Assembly: GCA_945643635.1 (NCBI GenBank) | Contig: CALZFC010000270.1 | Span: 270,001-334,000, forward strand | DNA: 64,000 bases | Direction: 5' to 3' | DNA from: Allodiplogaster sudhausi | Taxonomy: Eukaryota; Nematoda; Chromadorea; Rhabditida; Diplogasteridae | Shown: positions 22,310-33,274 of the stretch, piece by piece | Layout of the letters: the number at the start of each line of letters is the position of its first letter | Numbering within the stretch: position 1 is the stretch's first letter | Notes under the pieces: generated by a model | Database searches by the model: none | Told to the model about the DNA's origin: nothing | Seen by the model: the letters and a program-made list of their open reading frames with translations, nothing else | Position numbers and translations under genes: made by a program

Positions 22310-22357
22310 GCTAAGCCTAAGCCTAAGCCTAAGCCTAAGCCTAAGCCTAAGCCTAAG
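22310..22357 (-). repeat. interstitial telomere repeats, (TTAGGC)8 on the minus strand
   Basis: 48 bp of GCTAAG then seven perfect CCTAAG units on the plus strand, equal to the canonical nematode telomere repeat TTAGGC on the minus strand. As an end, the chromosome body would lie to the right (22358 onward). Instead, 4.7 kb of satellite cassette is attached on the left. Confidence 0.95.
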
Positions 22358-22780
22358 TGGCAGAGCAATGTCGGGGGAAATTCAGCGGTAGAAATTCCCC
22401 CGTGAAAATTCCCCGGTGGATACATATGTATATTCCACGGCTTTCGCCCGCTCTCGCTCGTTCTCCCACGTTTTTGAGACTCACAAATTCGGGATCTGTT
22501 AGAAGCTGAAGAAGTCACAGAGAGGGATGAGGAGTTGTTGAATGAGCAATGATCCCTCTTCAGCTCTTCCCCAATCACATGACTTGTCTTGTCCATCCCC
22601 CACGCTTTCAAAATTTATTCTTCTGTTCTTGTCGTATGATTTCTCATGTACATTTTATAAAGTGTTTTATTTCAAATTAAGATCACCGTGTTTTATAGTA
22701 AATTAAGTTGAAATTATGATTGCATATTTCGGGATAAGGCAACGCGGAGAGAATAGCATTCTCCTCCCTCGCTATTCCGA
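22358..22780. other. unique sequence between telomere tract and TPR 3' end
   Basis: No gene recognised. A minus-strand frame (22611 down to 22297) runs through the telomere repeat as an LGLG stretch; the part 22400-22611 is not obviously non-coding, but no homology is seen. The GGGAAATTC-type words at 22377-22410 repeat locally. Confidence 0.35.
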
Positions 22781-22781
22781 C

Positions 22782-22915
22782 TCAGTCTCTGGCACTGTCG
22801 GGCTGGGCTCTCGCTCCTCGGTTGCGGCAGGAGTACATGGTCTCAAGGAAATAAGTTACTTGAGAGAGAGAGAGACGAGAGAGAGAGGAAGACGAGAGAG
22901 AGGAGAGAGAGAGGT

Positions 22916-22950
<35 letters not shown>

Positions 22951-25892
22951 AGCATAGAGGAAGAGGAAGAGAGACGCGAGGCAGCTTACTCCACCGGCTC
23001 TTCTGCTCATCTCTTCCATCTCCGTGGCTTCTCCCGCTTCTAGCTTCTCCATTATGTCGTTGATTTGCCGCGTTTCCCTCACAGAGGCCAACTTGGCCAA
23101 GGAAGGGGCGTGGCTTGCGAGTTCTCAAAAATGGTGGAATTCAGAATTGTCTGTTAGAAGTGTTTTTCTTAAGATTTTAAAATTTGTTAAGATGGAAGAT
23201 TTAAAAAAAAAACAAGATGGTCAACAAACTATTGAGAGCGACGTTGGCAGCAGCTGCTCTAGAAGGGAATTCAAGGAGAAGACTGTGAGGGAGCACGATA
23301 TTTGCAGAAGGATTCAGCAGGGAGATACGGAGAGAGGGGCAGAGTGCAGAGGGACAGAGTGGCCATCTCTCTCCGATGAGGACACTCCCCGCAGGCAGAA
23401 GAGAAGCTGCGTCAACCTGTCCAGCCAGTAACTGGAAGAAGCACTAGTGATGAGCAGTTTTTTTTTGTTTAACTTCAGGAGAAGAGTCTCACTTGTTGGA
23501 GGAGAAAGGAGACAACTTGAAGAGGAGTTTCTTGAGGAATAAGAAGGACAGTGCAGGCGTCTCCCGCGAAGAGCGCATTCACGGCCAAGGATAGAAAGGT
23601 GCTGTGGAAATCGTCCACCAGTAGAACCACGACCATTCCGACTCCTGAAGAGGTGAACAAGTAAGAGAGAGAAAGCGAAAGAGGGAGAGAAAATAGAGTG
23701 AGAGAGAGAGAAGTGGGAGCACCTCTTAGAAGCAGTCTAGGCTGCGGAAGATGTGAAAGAGGAGCCAGGACGACTGCTGCTCTGGATAGACAGCGGGTAA
23801 TTGATTCCTCAAGTAACAATTTTTGACTACTTCTTTCTTGATCTCTTCTTATTAGGAATATTAACTTGCCTTGCGTGTGAGAAGTTCTTCATTGCTGATG
23901 TGGACAATGTGATCAAAGTGATTGAACAACGGCTCTTGAGGAGCGAGTCCAAGGATGACGAGAGAGGCGAGTGGAGAAGGCGGTTGATGAGCGGAGCGAG
24001 GAGGGGGAGGAGGGAGAGACAGCCCGTTCACTTGGAGTACGGAGGAGAGGCTGCGGGAGGATGAGATGAGCGCCACGCCCACTCGGAGGGCAGCCGAGCC
24101 ACTTCCACGCCCAATCAGACTCGCCATCTCGGCTGGCGCGGCTCTTCTCGCTCCACGGGCTACCAACTCTTCAATCCAGCATCTCCTGTCTGATTCGTCT
24201 TGCCATTCTTGATCCTCTTCTTCTAGCAGCACGGCCGACGATGTGCCTGATAAACAAGCACATTGAATTAGGAGAGAGAAAGAGGAGAGATAGAGAGAGA
24301 GAGAGAAATAGGCGAGAGTGAGAGAGAAAGAGAAAGAGGAGAGACTGAGAGAGGAAAGAGAGAGATATTGAATACTCTTCATAAACGAGAAAGCGATTTC
24401 ACACACCGAAATTGTAGAAGCAGAGAAGGGTATGGTAGACTCGAATGAATCGTAGGATGGGTTGGCTGTTATGGAGAGAGAAGACGGGAGGACAAGCGGG
24501 AGCTGCGCCCGCCACTCTGGCCACGCCCCATTCTGCTTCATCCAGACAGCGAAGACGGTCAGGGAACTCTTGCATGCTCGATGCAGCGAGCAGAGAAGCT
24601 GCCAGGAAGGCGGCTCGCTCTCTCGCTGGCAACGCCCCCTCCCACTCGCACAACTCTCCCAGCATCTCCTGTGGCAAGAATTATGTAGAATGTTCCCTTA
24701 TGTTATCATTACTATTTATTAATATTGTTTACCACTTGTACATATTAGCTTGTGATACTGTAATAAAAATTCAGAATTAAGAACTCTCCAGCATCTCCTG
24801 CAAGAGAGAGTGAGCAAGAGAGAAGTTTAAGGGGAGAGGTGCTAGGATTGGCAAAGATATGTAGAGACCGGGGATCGAACCCGTGATCATCTACTCGTTA
24901 GTCGGCTACTCTACCACTGAGCTGCACCCGCTTCGTTATGCTGCTCGGTTTACAGGAGAGAATAGGTGGAAAGAAAACTGACATGGAAAAGACGCTGGGC
25001 AGAGGAGCCGTCTCTGGCACTGAAGATGGCTCTTCTGATAACGGCGAGTCGCTCGCTTCTTTCTTCTCGCTCACGAAGAAGGTCGTTGCCTGTGGATCCG
25101 AAGAGAAGCCAAGCAGCGGACGGAAGAGAAGGGGGCGGAGCCAAGGAGGGGGCGGGGCTGCTCAGCCACTCGGCCACGCCCACTGCGTCCAGAAGCTCAA
25201 TCATCATCATTCTTCTCCATTGCTGATGGTTGTCTTTGTATACAACTTTTTGTCAAGTATCTTTCATTGGCAGTGAAATGGATCAACAACAAAAAACCGC
25301 GCATCGCGACCGCAACGCTTCGAAAATCAGTTCACTTTATTTTATAATTGACGTACGTCGGCCGTAAATTGGAGGGAAAAAAAATCCAAGGAATATGTCC
25401 GTAAAACTGCTTCGGGGGACAAAAATGCGGTGATTATACCTCTCTGGATGCATGCCTCGGTAGTTGCGTGGAGCGGAGGAGTGGCAGAGCAATGTCGGGC
25501 GCAGCACGCACGAGGAGCAAAGCGATCTCAAGATCGGCCGTCACGTCATCGTCGCCTTCTCTGCTACGACGCACTTCCACGGCAAGCGAAATCAGACCGT
25601 CCAAGTCCATTTCGCTAGTTTCTTGTGTACAGACTGCAAAGTGTTAGTGAGAATAAATGGAGAAGATAAACTGGTAAAATGGGAGAATTGTAAACAGGAA
25701 GAGGGAGATGTTGTCGAATAGCAGAGAGAGAGAGAGAGAGAAAGAGAGAGAAAGAGAAAGTGAGAAAGAGAGAAAGAAAGAGAGAGAGAGAAGGAGAGAG
25801 AAAGAGATACAAAGAGAGAGAAAGAGAGAGAGAGTGAGAAAGAAAGAGAAAGAGAGAGAGAGAGCGAAGAGTGAAAGAGAAAGAGAGAGAGA

Positions 25893-25938
<46 letters not shown>

Positions 25939-27515
25939 GAGAGAGCACGAGAGACCACATCGACTCAACTCCCTCTGTTTGTGAGTTGTGCTCAGCCTGC
26001 CACGTCGACTCGGAATCCCAACTCTTTAATTGCATCTATAAATAAATAAATATTCATTCGTTTACTGCTTCATTACTTGTTGGCAAAAATAACAATTATG
26101 TACATGCATATATATGTATATCATATGTCACCGAAACTAACCGCCTTAACACGATTCCTCTGTTTATCGATGACTGCCTCGGCCAGAGATATATTTCCTC
26201 TAAAATATCTCATTGGATTTATTGTACTGGAATTAGCGGAGACAGTGAAGCGAAAGAGCAAGAGAAAAAGAAACAGTGTCGAGAATCACTCACAGTGCGC
26301 GGAGCGCCTCGGCGAGGACGGAGAGAGCTTCGTGGACTTTCTCCTCTTCTCGAAGAAGATTCGCGAGTGAGAGAGAAGTGCGCGCGCATTCCTCAGCCAG
26401 CTTCCACTGCTCGCACCGTACGGCCACGCGGCCGAGAAGGGCATACGAGTGGAGGAGGAGCGAAGAGCAGCGCTGCTCTCTCGCGACTGCCACGGCGTGG
26501 CGGCCAAAGTGAAGCGACTCCTCGAGATTGCCCCCGGCGCCCTCGGCCATCGACAACTCGCACGCCACCAAGCACTCCCGCTTCACGTCGTTCGCCTTGG
26601 AAGATACAAGTTTAAAAATTTACATGTTAACAATTTTACATTTTGCAAGTTTATACGCTTACAAGTTTACAAATTTAGAAGTTTTAATTTTTACAAGTTT
26701 ACAAGTTTACATGTTTACAAGTTGACAATTTTCCATCAGTGACTGGGCCCGGTCTGTGAAGGCATCGGTCAAAGGCATCGTCATTCATGATCCAAGCACT
26801 GTACACATTTTTGTCGAATCCATCGCTACAGTAGCGAGGCAATAAAAGTGAATATTTTGGGCTTTACTTACAAATTTTCATTCAAAGTAGATGAAAGTTT
26901 ATGGAAAATTGTCAGTGTTGCTTCCTTATATAATCGGACAAGTAATAATAAATTATTTATTTAATTATCGACTAAACACTCTCTCTCTCTCTCTCTCATC
27001 TCATAACTTTCTCTCCCTCCCACTCAACGAAGTTGACGTTCGGCCAATAACATCCCTGTGCTCATCCCACAATCGCCCTGATACAACGATAAATTGTTAA
27101 TTGTTAATGAGCGAGAAAAGCAAGCTATTGTACATACCCCTGCTCTCCGCATCTCTCGCTCATTGGACCAAAATTCATTGTACCAAAATCATTGGACCAA
27201 ACAGTACTAGACCAAAAATCAGAACACCGCACCTCCTGCGCATCGTCGAGTGCCTTCTGCAGCTCATGCACGTTCCTTTCGCCGCGCATGGCCTTGTCGT
27301 AGGAGAGAATGGCACGGACGGCGGCGTCCTCGCACTCCTCGCTCTGCTCTTCGGGCCACGCACGAAGGGAGGCGTCTTCGTTATCCACTTCTAAGTTGAA
27401 TGCTTTGTGACGTATTCGAAGATATTCAAGTATGTGCAAGAAATAGGCAAGTTAGAAGAGAAAATTAAATGAACAAGAGCCGTGGAACGAAGAATGGAGA
27501 GAGAAAGAGGGTTAC

Positions 27516-27546
<31 letters not shown>

Positions 27547-29360
27547 ACTTGAAAGAAGAGTGCGAAGTCTGGAGCGTGTCTCGGCAATGGCAACTTGCGA
27601 AGAAGAAGACTGCGCAAGAGCGAGCGCCCGGTGGAGTGCGAGCTCAGCCGCCTTGAGATTGCCGTTTCTCTCATGACAGAGGGAGAGCGCAAGGAGAAGA
27701 CGCCTCAGCTGTGGCGGAGGGAGGCGCGGCAGTTCGGTGGCAGTGAGCAGAAGGCGGAGGGCAGCTCCCGATGCTCCTCTGCTCTCGTAGCAATCCGCCA
27801 AGAGCACCAGGCTCTCCGCCTACGTGCACATTTAAAGGAGACATCCCTGATTTTTGGTCAATTTTTTGATGTTTTTGGTCAAATGGATTATTGGTCACCT
27901 GATTTTGGCTTTGGAATCAGGTGACCACAACAATCATTTGACCAAAAATCATCAAAAAAATATTGACCAAAAATCAGGTCAACATTTAAAGGAGTCATCC
28001 GGGGAATAGTTATTTTCTCTAGCGCTACCGTACAATCTCACCTGTTCTAGGACCGAGAGAGCGTGGCAAAAATAGGAGGGTGGCCATAATATACAGTAGC
28101 AGCCAATACTCTACTCGCGATAATATACATGACTGACTATACTTCTGAAACGATGAAATAAAAATCGCTCAAGCTTTCTGGATCTATTTTTTACGACGAG
28201 AAGAACATGGATGCATGCTTACTAAGACAGCATGCTAATTATTCGCCGGAGGCGTCCCCAAACTTATTTACAATAAGAAGAATGATGATGATGAACACAT
28301 CAAATAAGAGAATTAGTAATTGAAAAGAAGGAATGTCTCTGAGTGGGAACGAACATGGAGTGACGAGTATGAGTGGCGAATCGCGAGGGAAAGAGCCATC
28401 CTGGCTGCTCGCTCCGCTTCGTCCACGTTCTCCTCTGCCAGAAAAGCGCGGCCAATCGAGCATTTCCACATGCAATCCTGATGAGAGGAGCAAAATATGT
28501 GTTCAGTTGGACAGTAAATCGACATAATATTAATTATTTAGTGTTGCTTTTTAATTATTAATACACTAATGAGACGCTAACTAATTAGACAGACTGAAAT
28601 GGTGAGAAGAACTAACAAAAAGAGGATGATGAGAGCCTCCGGGAAGATGGGAAGGGACACCATTTGTAGGCCTGCTGCCCATCAGCAAGTCGCATCTCGC
28701 TCGGCAGAGCAGGACTCGACTGAGCAGTGGCGCTGACGATGGACACTCCTCTTCCAGCTGAGAGATGGAAAGAGGGAGAGAGAGCGAGAGAGAGATGAGA
28801 AAGAGAGAGAGGGAAATAGAGAAAGAGCGAGATGTGAAAGAGAGAGGGAGAGATGAGAAAGGGGGAAATGAGAGAGAGAGGGAGATGAGAGAGAGAGATG
28901 AGAAAGAGAAAGATGGAAATAGAGAAAGAGCGAGATGAGAAAGAGAGAGGGAGAGGTGAGAAAAAGGGAGATGAGAGAGAGAGAGGGAATGAGAGAGATG
29001 AGAAAGAGAAAGAGGGAGATAGAGAAAGAGCGAGATGAGAAAGAGAGAGAGATGAGAGAGAGAGAGGGAGAGAGAGGGAAAGAGGGAGATGATGGAAAGA
29101 GAGAGAGAAGGACAGAGAGGGAAATGAGAGAGAGAGGGATATGAGAGAGAAAGAGAGATAATATGAACCTGCTGCAGAATGCTCATGGCTTCTTGCTGCG
29201 CTCCCCTTGCGGCTGCGCACTCAGCGAGGGCGGTCTTGGTGCGAATCCTTCGAGAGAGCCTCCTGGAGAGCGCGGCCGCCCTCTCGAAGAGCGCCTCGGC
29301 CGTTCTCTCCTCCTCCGCCATGACTGCATCGACTGCCGCCGCCTCCAACTTGGCTGCCAT
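22782..29360 (-). CDS. TPR-repeat protein with CHAT-like C-terminal region (TTC28-like), complete copy
   Basis: Seventeen exons can be joined in phase. The first fourteen mirror 3890-9755; the last three exist only here: about 23431-23249 (LLAGQVDAASLLPAGSVLIG), about 23121-22993 (LASVRETRQINDIMEKLEAG) and about 22840-22782 (ending ARAQPDSARD, stop). The product is roughly 950-1000 residues. The N-terminal half is TPR-type helical repeats. The later part has VVVLLVDDFHSTFLSLAVNA, then ALFAGDACTVLLIP and LLAG...VLIG, which resembles the end of CHAT domains (AGA-x-V-x-x-xLW ... G...FVLIG) as in metazoan TTC28. The usual CHAT His/Cys residues are not evident, so a peptidase role is doubtful and a scaffold role is more likely. 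TTC28 assignment is tentative. The minus orientation places its 3' end about 425 bp from the interstitial telomere. Confidence 0.55.
24861..24932 (-). repeat. tRNA-like sequence, mirrored copy
   Basis: Reverse complement of 8317-8388 with an identical B box. It lies in an intron of the complete TPR gene. Confidence 0.5.
25265..25411. repeat. dispersed GCGCATCGCGACCGC repeat, mirrored copy
   Basis: Palindromic partner of 7838-7985; see that entry. A third, independently diverged copy is at 58030-58165. Confidence 0.6.
27846..28259. mobile_element. hairpin element and MITE family 1, mirrored copies
   Basis: 27846-27978 mirrors the hairpin at 5271-5404 and 27984-28259 mirrors the MITE at 4990-5265. 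They are adjacent in an intron of the complete TPR gene. Confidence 0.6.
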
Positions 29361-29519
29361 CTCCTCGTGCCCAGTTGCTCCTTCCTTCTTCTTAAAAATG
29401 CCTCTCGTGTGTTTCTCTCCTCTCTCGTTTCGTTGATTTACATATTTTAGAATGAATACTTGTTAATACAATAATTTTACAGCAAGTACTTAAATTTTTT
29501 CATGCACAAGCATATGTAG

Positions 29520-29770
29520 TACGGCCCAACAACCAGGGGTGCAGGAAGTCTCTGAATGTACCCAAAATGTCCGATCATATTGGGCGTATGTACATATTTT
29601 ACTAAACACTTCGATTTCGGACGATAAAATGAAAATGAGGCATAAAAGCTCTGGCATTATAATGGTTTATTATGGTAAACCCGAGTGCTAAATATGCAAA
29701 TCAAGTCGAGATGCGTTCATTTTGGAACTTTTAGAACGATTCCAGCCGCCCTTGGTTGTTGGGCGGTACA
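29520..29770. mobile_element. MITE-like element (GTACxGCCCAACAACCA), mirrored copy
   Basis: Palindromic partner of 3481-3731, upstream of the complete TPR gene, with the same imperfect TIRs. Confidence 0.5.
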
Positions 29771-30144
29771 GTACGAATGTATATTCATTTGTACATCCAT
29801 ACTTTTCAGGAATATATGTATGTACATAAGTACATAAATCATCGGAGCCTATCAAAAAGAGATCTAGAGAATAGACATTATGGACAAATTCATACATATG
29901 TGCATAAGTTCGGTCTACGAATTCTAAGAAAAAGAATGAACAAATCATGATTTGTATTGTTTTAGAAATGATATAAATGAAATAATGTAAGGTGTGCTTT
30001 CTAACCATGAGTGGAAGAGGAGTCGTGTAGCGGAGTTCTTCTCGTTCCATCCGCTCTCCCCCATGCCCCCTAACCACTTAACTCCCTCCAGCCGCGCAAG
30101 CGTGTCCTTGGCCAATCTCCCATTCCCATTTCTCATTCATTCCT

Positions 30145-30183
<39 letters not shown>

Positions 30184-31302
30184 ATCCTAATCCCTCTCTC
30201 TCTCTTTATCTCTCTCCCATTCTTTATGTCTTTCTCTCTCTCTCCCTTTCTCTCTCTCTCTCTCTCCTTCTCTTTATCCCACTCCCTCTCTTTATCCCTC
30301 TCCCTCTCTTTATCTCTCTCCTTCTCTTTATCTCTTGCCTTCTATTTCTCTCTTTCCTTCTCTTTGACACCTCTTTCTCCATCGACATAACGGCTCCTTT
30401 CTCACAACACACCTTGATTGTGAATATTCCGTTTTCATAAATTCCACCCTAGAGCTGCCTCTAATTTCTTCTAATTCTAGCATGCAATCAAACTGACCCG
30501 ATAGAGCAACTTTGCATGAAAATTATTGAAGATATTCATATGTAGCACGATACGCTCTGCAAAACACAAACGCCCACTCTTTCGTGAATTCTTTGCAGAA
30601 GACATTTTATGTGGTGTGAGAAGAGAACCGATCTCGCTAACAGAAGAATGCGCCCTTTCTAAATATAATTATTTAAAAAAAAAAAAAAAAACCTGGCGCC
30701 TTTATTAAAGAAAATAAGAACAAATTATTTGGCAAATTGTCGTCCATATTCTTTAAGAAATTCGGAAGGAAAAAAAACAAAGTTTTGGTTTTCAGTCTAC
30801 TCAAAATTTTTCGATTGATAGGCTTGTCTTGCCAAAACTTGCTAGAGTTTAGAAAAGGACACGGAAGTATGGGTAATTCTTGCGAAAAGCCAAAAAAATA
30901 ATTCATTAATTTGGGTGTATTAATGGTATGACGTTTTGGCATATTGCATGGTGTATGGTGAAATTAATGAACCGTTATATAGGACTCGTACTCGTTTAAA
31001 GGCCCATTCTGCTGGCTTGTGGAAAGTTCGTGACATTGTCTTGTGAGCTCTGTATTTTCTTTCCTGTTTCTTTCCGGGATTTTCATTGTAATTTTTACTT
31101 TTTTTTGTTTCTTTATTTAAACATTTAGTCCTTTAATATGTCTATCATTTTGTTGAATATGCTTAATGTTCGAAGCTAGTCAATCTTCAGTTGTGTTCCT
31201 TTTTAAGGTGTTTTATTATAGACAACCTATTTAGTTCAATTTAACATATATAATCCTAAACGTTTTCCCGCTCATTTATAGCAGCGAGTCAGCAACCTAG
31301 AA

Positions 31303-31405
31303 ATGGCGGATTCGGCGCCACGTGCGCCGCCGCACGATTTCCGCGACGCGAAAGCGCACACTCAATGGCGACTCGAGACGGAGAAGTGGCGCCAGAATTC
31401 GGGAG
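31303..31405 (+). pseudogene. orphan exon 1 of HIG1-domain gene
   Basis: Identical to HIG1 exon 1 at 1846-1948 (start MADSAPRAPPHDF, phase 1, donor gttag). The rest of the gene is absent because block A' ends at 31482 inside intron 1. The next acceptor downstream (31628) belongs to the SLC22-like tail. Splicing to it would give a frame that stops after about 15 codons. Confidence 0.7.
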
Positions 31406-31627
31406 GTTAGCTTTTTTTAAAATTTTTTTTTCGTTTTTAGCGGCTATAAAAAGACTAACGAACATTTTCTTTAATTTTGCTAAATAAATTTTACTAGTTA
31501 ACAAACCTATTTTTATGAGTCTTTTTGATTTCAGCTTATTTTATAATTTTTTTTCCAGTAAATACTATTCTCCTGGCTTAAGTATGTATTTTTAAATATA
31601 TACTATAAATATATTTTTAATATATAT

Positions 31628-33274
31628 ATTTTTTTCAGCGCGTGTTGCTGAAGAGCATTGGAGCAATTCTGACGATTACCGATAGTTCATTCCGTGCAAT
31701 CTGCTTGGTCCATAGAATTTTGTAGACAAGCTCACTTTTTTGCCACATCAACCTATCGCCTGAATCTGGCCAAGCAACATAAGGGGTTGTTTGAAGTAAC
31801 AGACTCTAGCAACGTATTCGAGCTAACAACGGGGAATATATCGCAAGGGAGTCAATCAATCAGTCAATATTCCCCTTCCAGTGCCGGCCGCGGTATCTTC
31901 CTGCCCTTGGCCAGTTCGCTCGGCGTGCTCGGCCTGCTTTCAGCCTTCAACGCGAGCTTCTACCAGCAGCAACACTCTTGCATCGAGACGGGAATTGCCT
32001 CGAGTTGGAACATGAAATGACCTTCGTTTTTTTTTTTTACAATTTTTTGATCTTTCTACTATAATGAGGCAATTTATATACCTCGGGTTGGAACCTGAAA
32101 TGACTTTTAAAAGAGAAGAATTTTTATTATTCTTATTATAATGTATTTCTATGTATTAAAAAATATGTATTTACTGAAAAACCCCTGGACATTGTCAGAT
32201 TCTTTCCTCTCCACTGTGCTGATCGTGGTCCTCTTAGCCGTTGGCAACTGCGGCCTTGTCTTTGCTGGCGCAATTCTTCTGCGAATCACGCCGATAGTCG
32301 CGCGGCACGTCGAATTTTTTTATGGAGTCTATCCAATTAAATATGTATCTCATTGCAGACATCTCGGTCCACAGTGATCCACTTTTTCTTGATAATCATA
32401 TGAAATTTCCTCGTTACGAATCGGTTTGTATAACTAAACTGTTAATAACTAAACCGCCGTGTTGCAGAGCGCCAATGTGGACGATTATGATGACTTCAGG
32501 GTTCGTCTCTGGAACAGCTGGAACGATGGTTTTCGAAGGCAATGAGGTTCATTTCGAGAAATGAGGACGATCACCGAAAAAGCTTTCACTCGCTCTCATT
32601 TTCTCGTGCTATTTCGGCAGGTTTAAGAGAAAATAGCACTAGCGAGGAGATTTATGGTTAGGCAATTTGAAATCTCACAAAAAAAATTCGGAGATCGCCT
32701 TCCTTTAAACACAACTGTTTTATGCGCACTATTTTTGTCCAAACATCGACCGCCCGTTTCTGCATTCTCTGTATTCTAAAGGAGACAGAGATTCGTGCTA
32801 TCTTTCTTTCTTTTCAGAACCCTCTTTTCACGTCCGCCTTCCTCTTCGCATTTCCTTGCGTGGCTGCGCTTTGCGCTCTTTATCTCTGTCGACTGCGGTA
32901 TTATTTTTATATTCTTTATTACGGCGAAAAAAATTTACCTGACGCCGCTTTAAAAAAAATCTTCGTCCAGGATAGGTGGCTGGCTAGCTAATTGTCACTT
33001 TTTTCCGACCAATTTTGTTGTGTGTAAATGAATATTTCCTAAGCAAACGAGTTACGATTTCAGCTTGACAACGTCAACGATCTCCTTCGACTGTCGCGAA
33101 CAAAGAGAAGGGAAGCCGCTTCTTGATGTCACCACCTCTCTGGCACCAAATATCTCTTCAATCAGATCCCGTCCTTTTGTACTAATGTGCTCTAATTGCA
33201 TACATCATTCTCCATTTACATTTCCATTTATAAAAAAGAGTTTTGCTTCTTCATTGTATAACAACGAAGAGTAA
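31628..33274 (+). pseudogene. 3' fragment of SLC22-like transporter gene
   Basis: Mirrors 48998-50643. Recognisable exons: RVLLKSIGAILTIT (31629 on), AGRGIFLPLASSLGVLGLLS, LSTVLIVVLLAVGNCGLVFA with ILLRITPIVARH, SANVDDYDDFR, and NPLFTSAFLFAFPCVAAL. All 5' exons are missing because the arm starts at 31481, so this copy cannot make the transporter. Confidence 0.65.
32565..32703. mobile_element. MITE family 2 (GGCGATCACCGAAAAA termini)
   Basis: Begins GGACGATCACCGAAAAA and ends with the complement of GGAAGGCGATCTCCGAAAAA. It shares internal CTCTCATT and GAAATCTCAC with a separate copy at 51495-51720. The mirror is at 49568-49706. It lies in an intron or at an exon edge of the SLC22-like gene. 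Confidence 0.55.

Larger units (their letters stand above)
23428..31482 (-). repeat. block A', right arm of ~8-kb inverted duplication
   Basis: Reverse complement of 1769-9820. Unlike the left arm, its inner end continues naturally into the 3' exons of the TPR gene (22782-23431), which suggests this is the original copy on that side. Its outer end stops at 31482 in HIG1 intron 1, where the second palindrome begins. Confidence 0.95.

Noticed and set aside
22297..22611. 104-codon minus frame that reads through the telomere tract as Leu-Gly repeats
   Set aside because: Open frame is explained by the stop-free hexamer; no evidence that the upstream part is an exon of this frame.
23024..23431. 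135-codon plus-strand frame
   Set aside because: Antisense shadow of the last TPR exons, which join in phase on the minus strand.
22782..29360. Separase as identity of the TPR protein
   Set aside because: No separase His-Gly and Cys catalytic motifs are visible in the C-terminal exons; the end looks more like a degenerate CHAT region of the TTC28 type.
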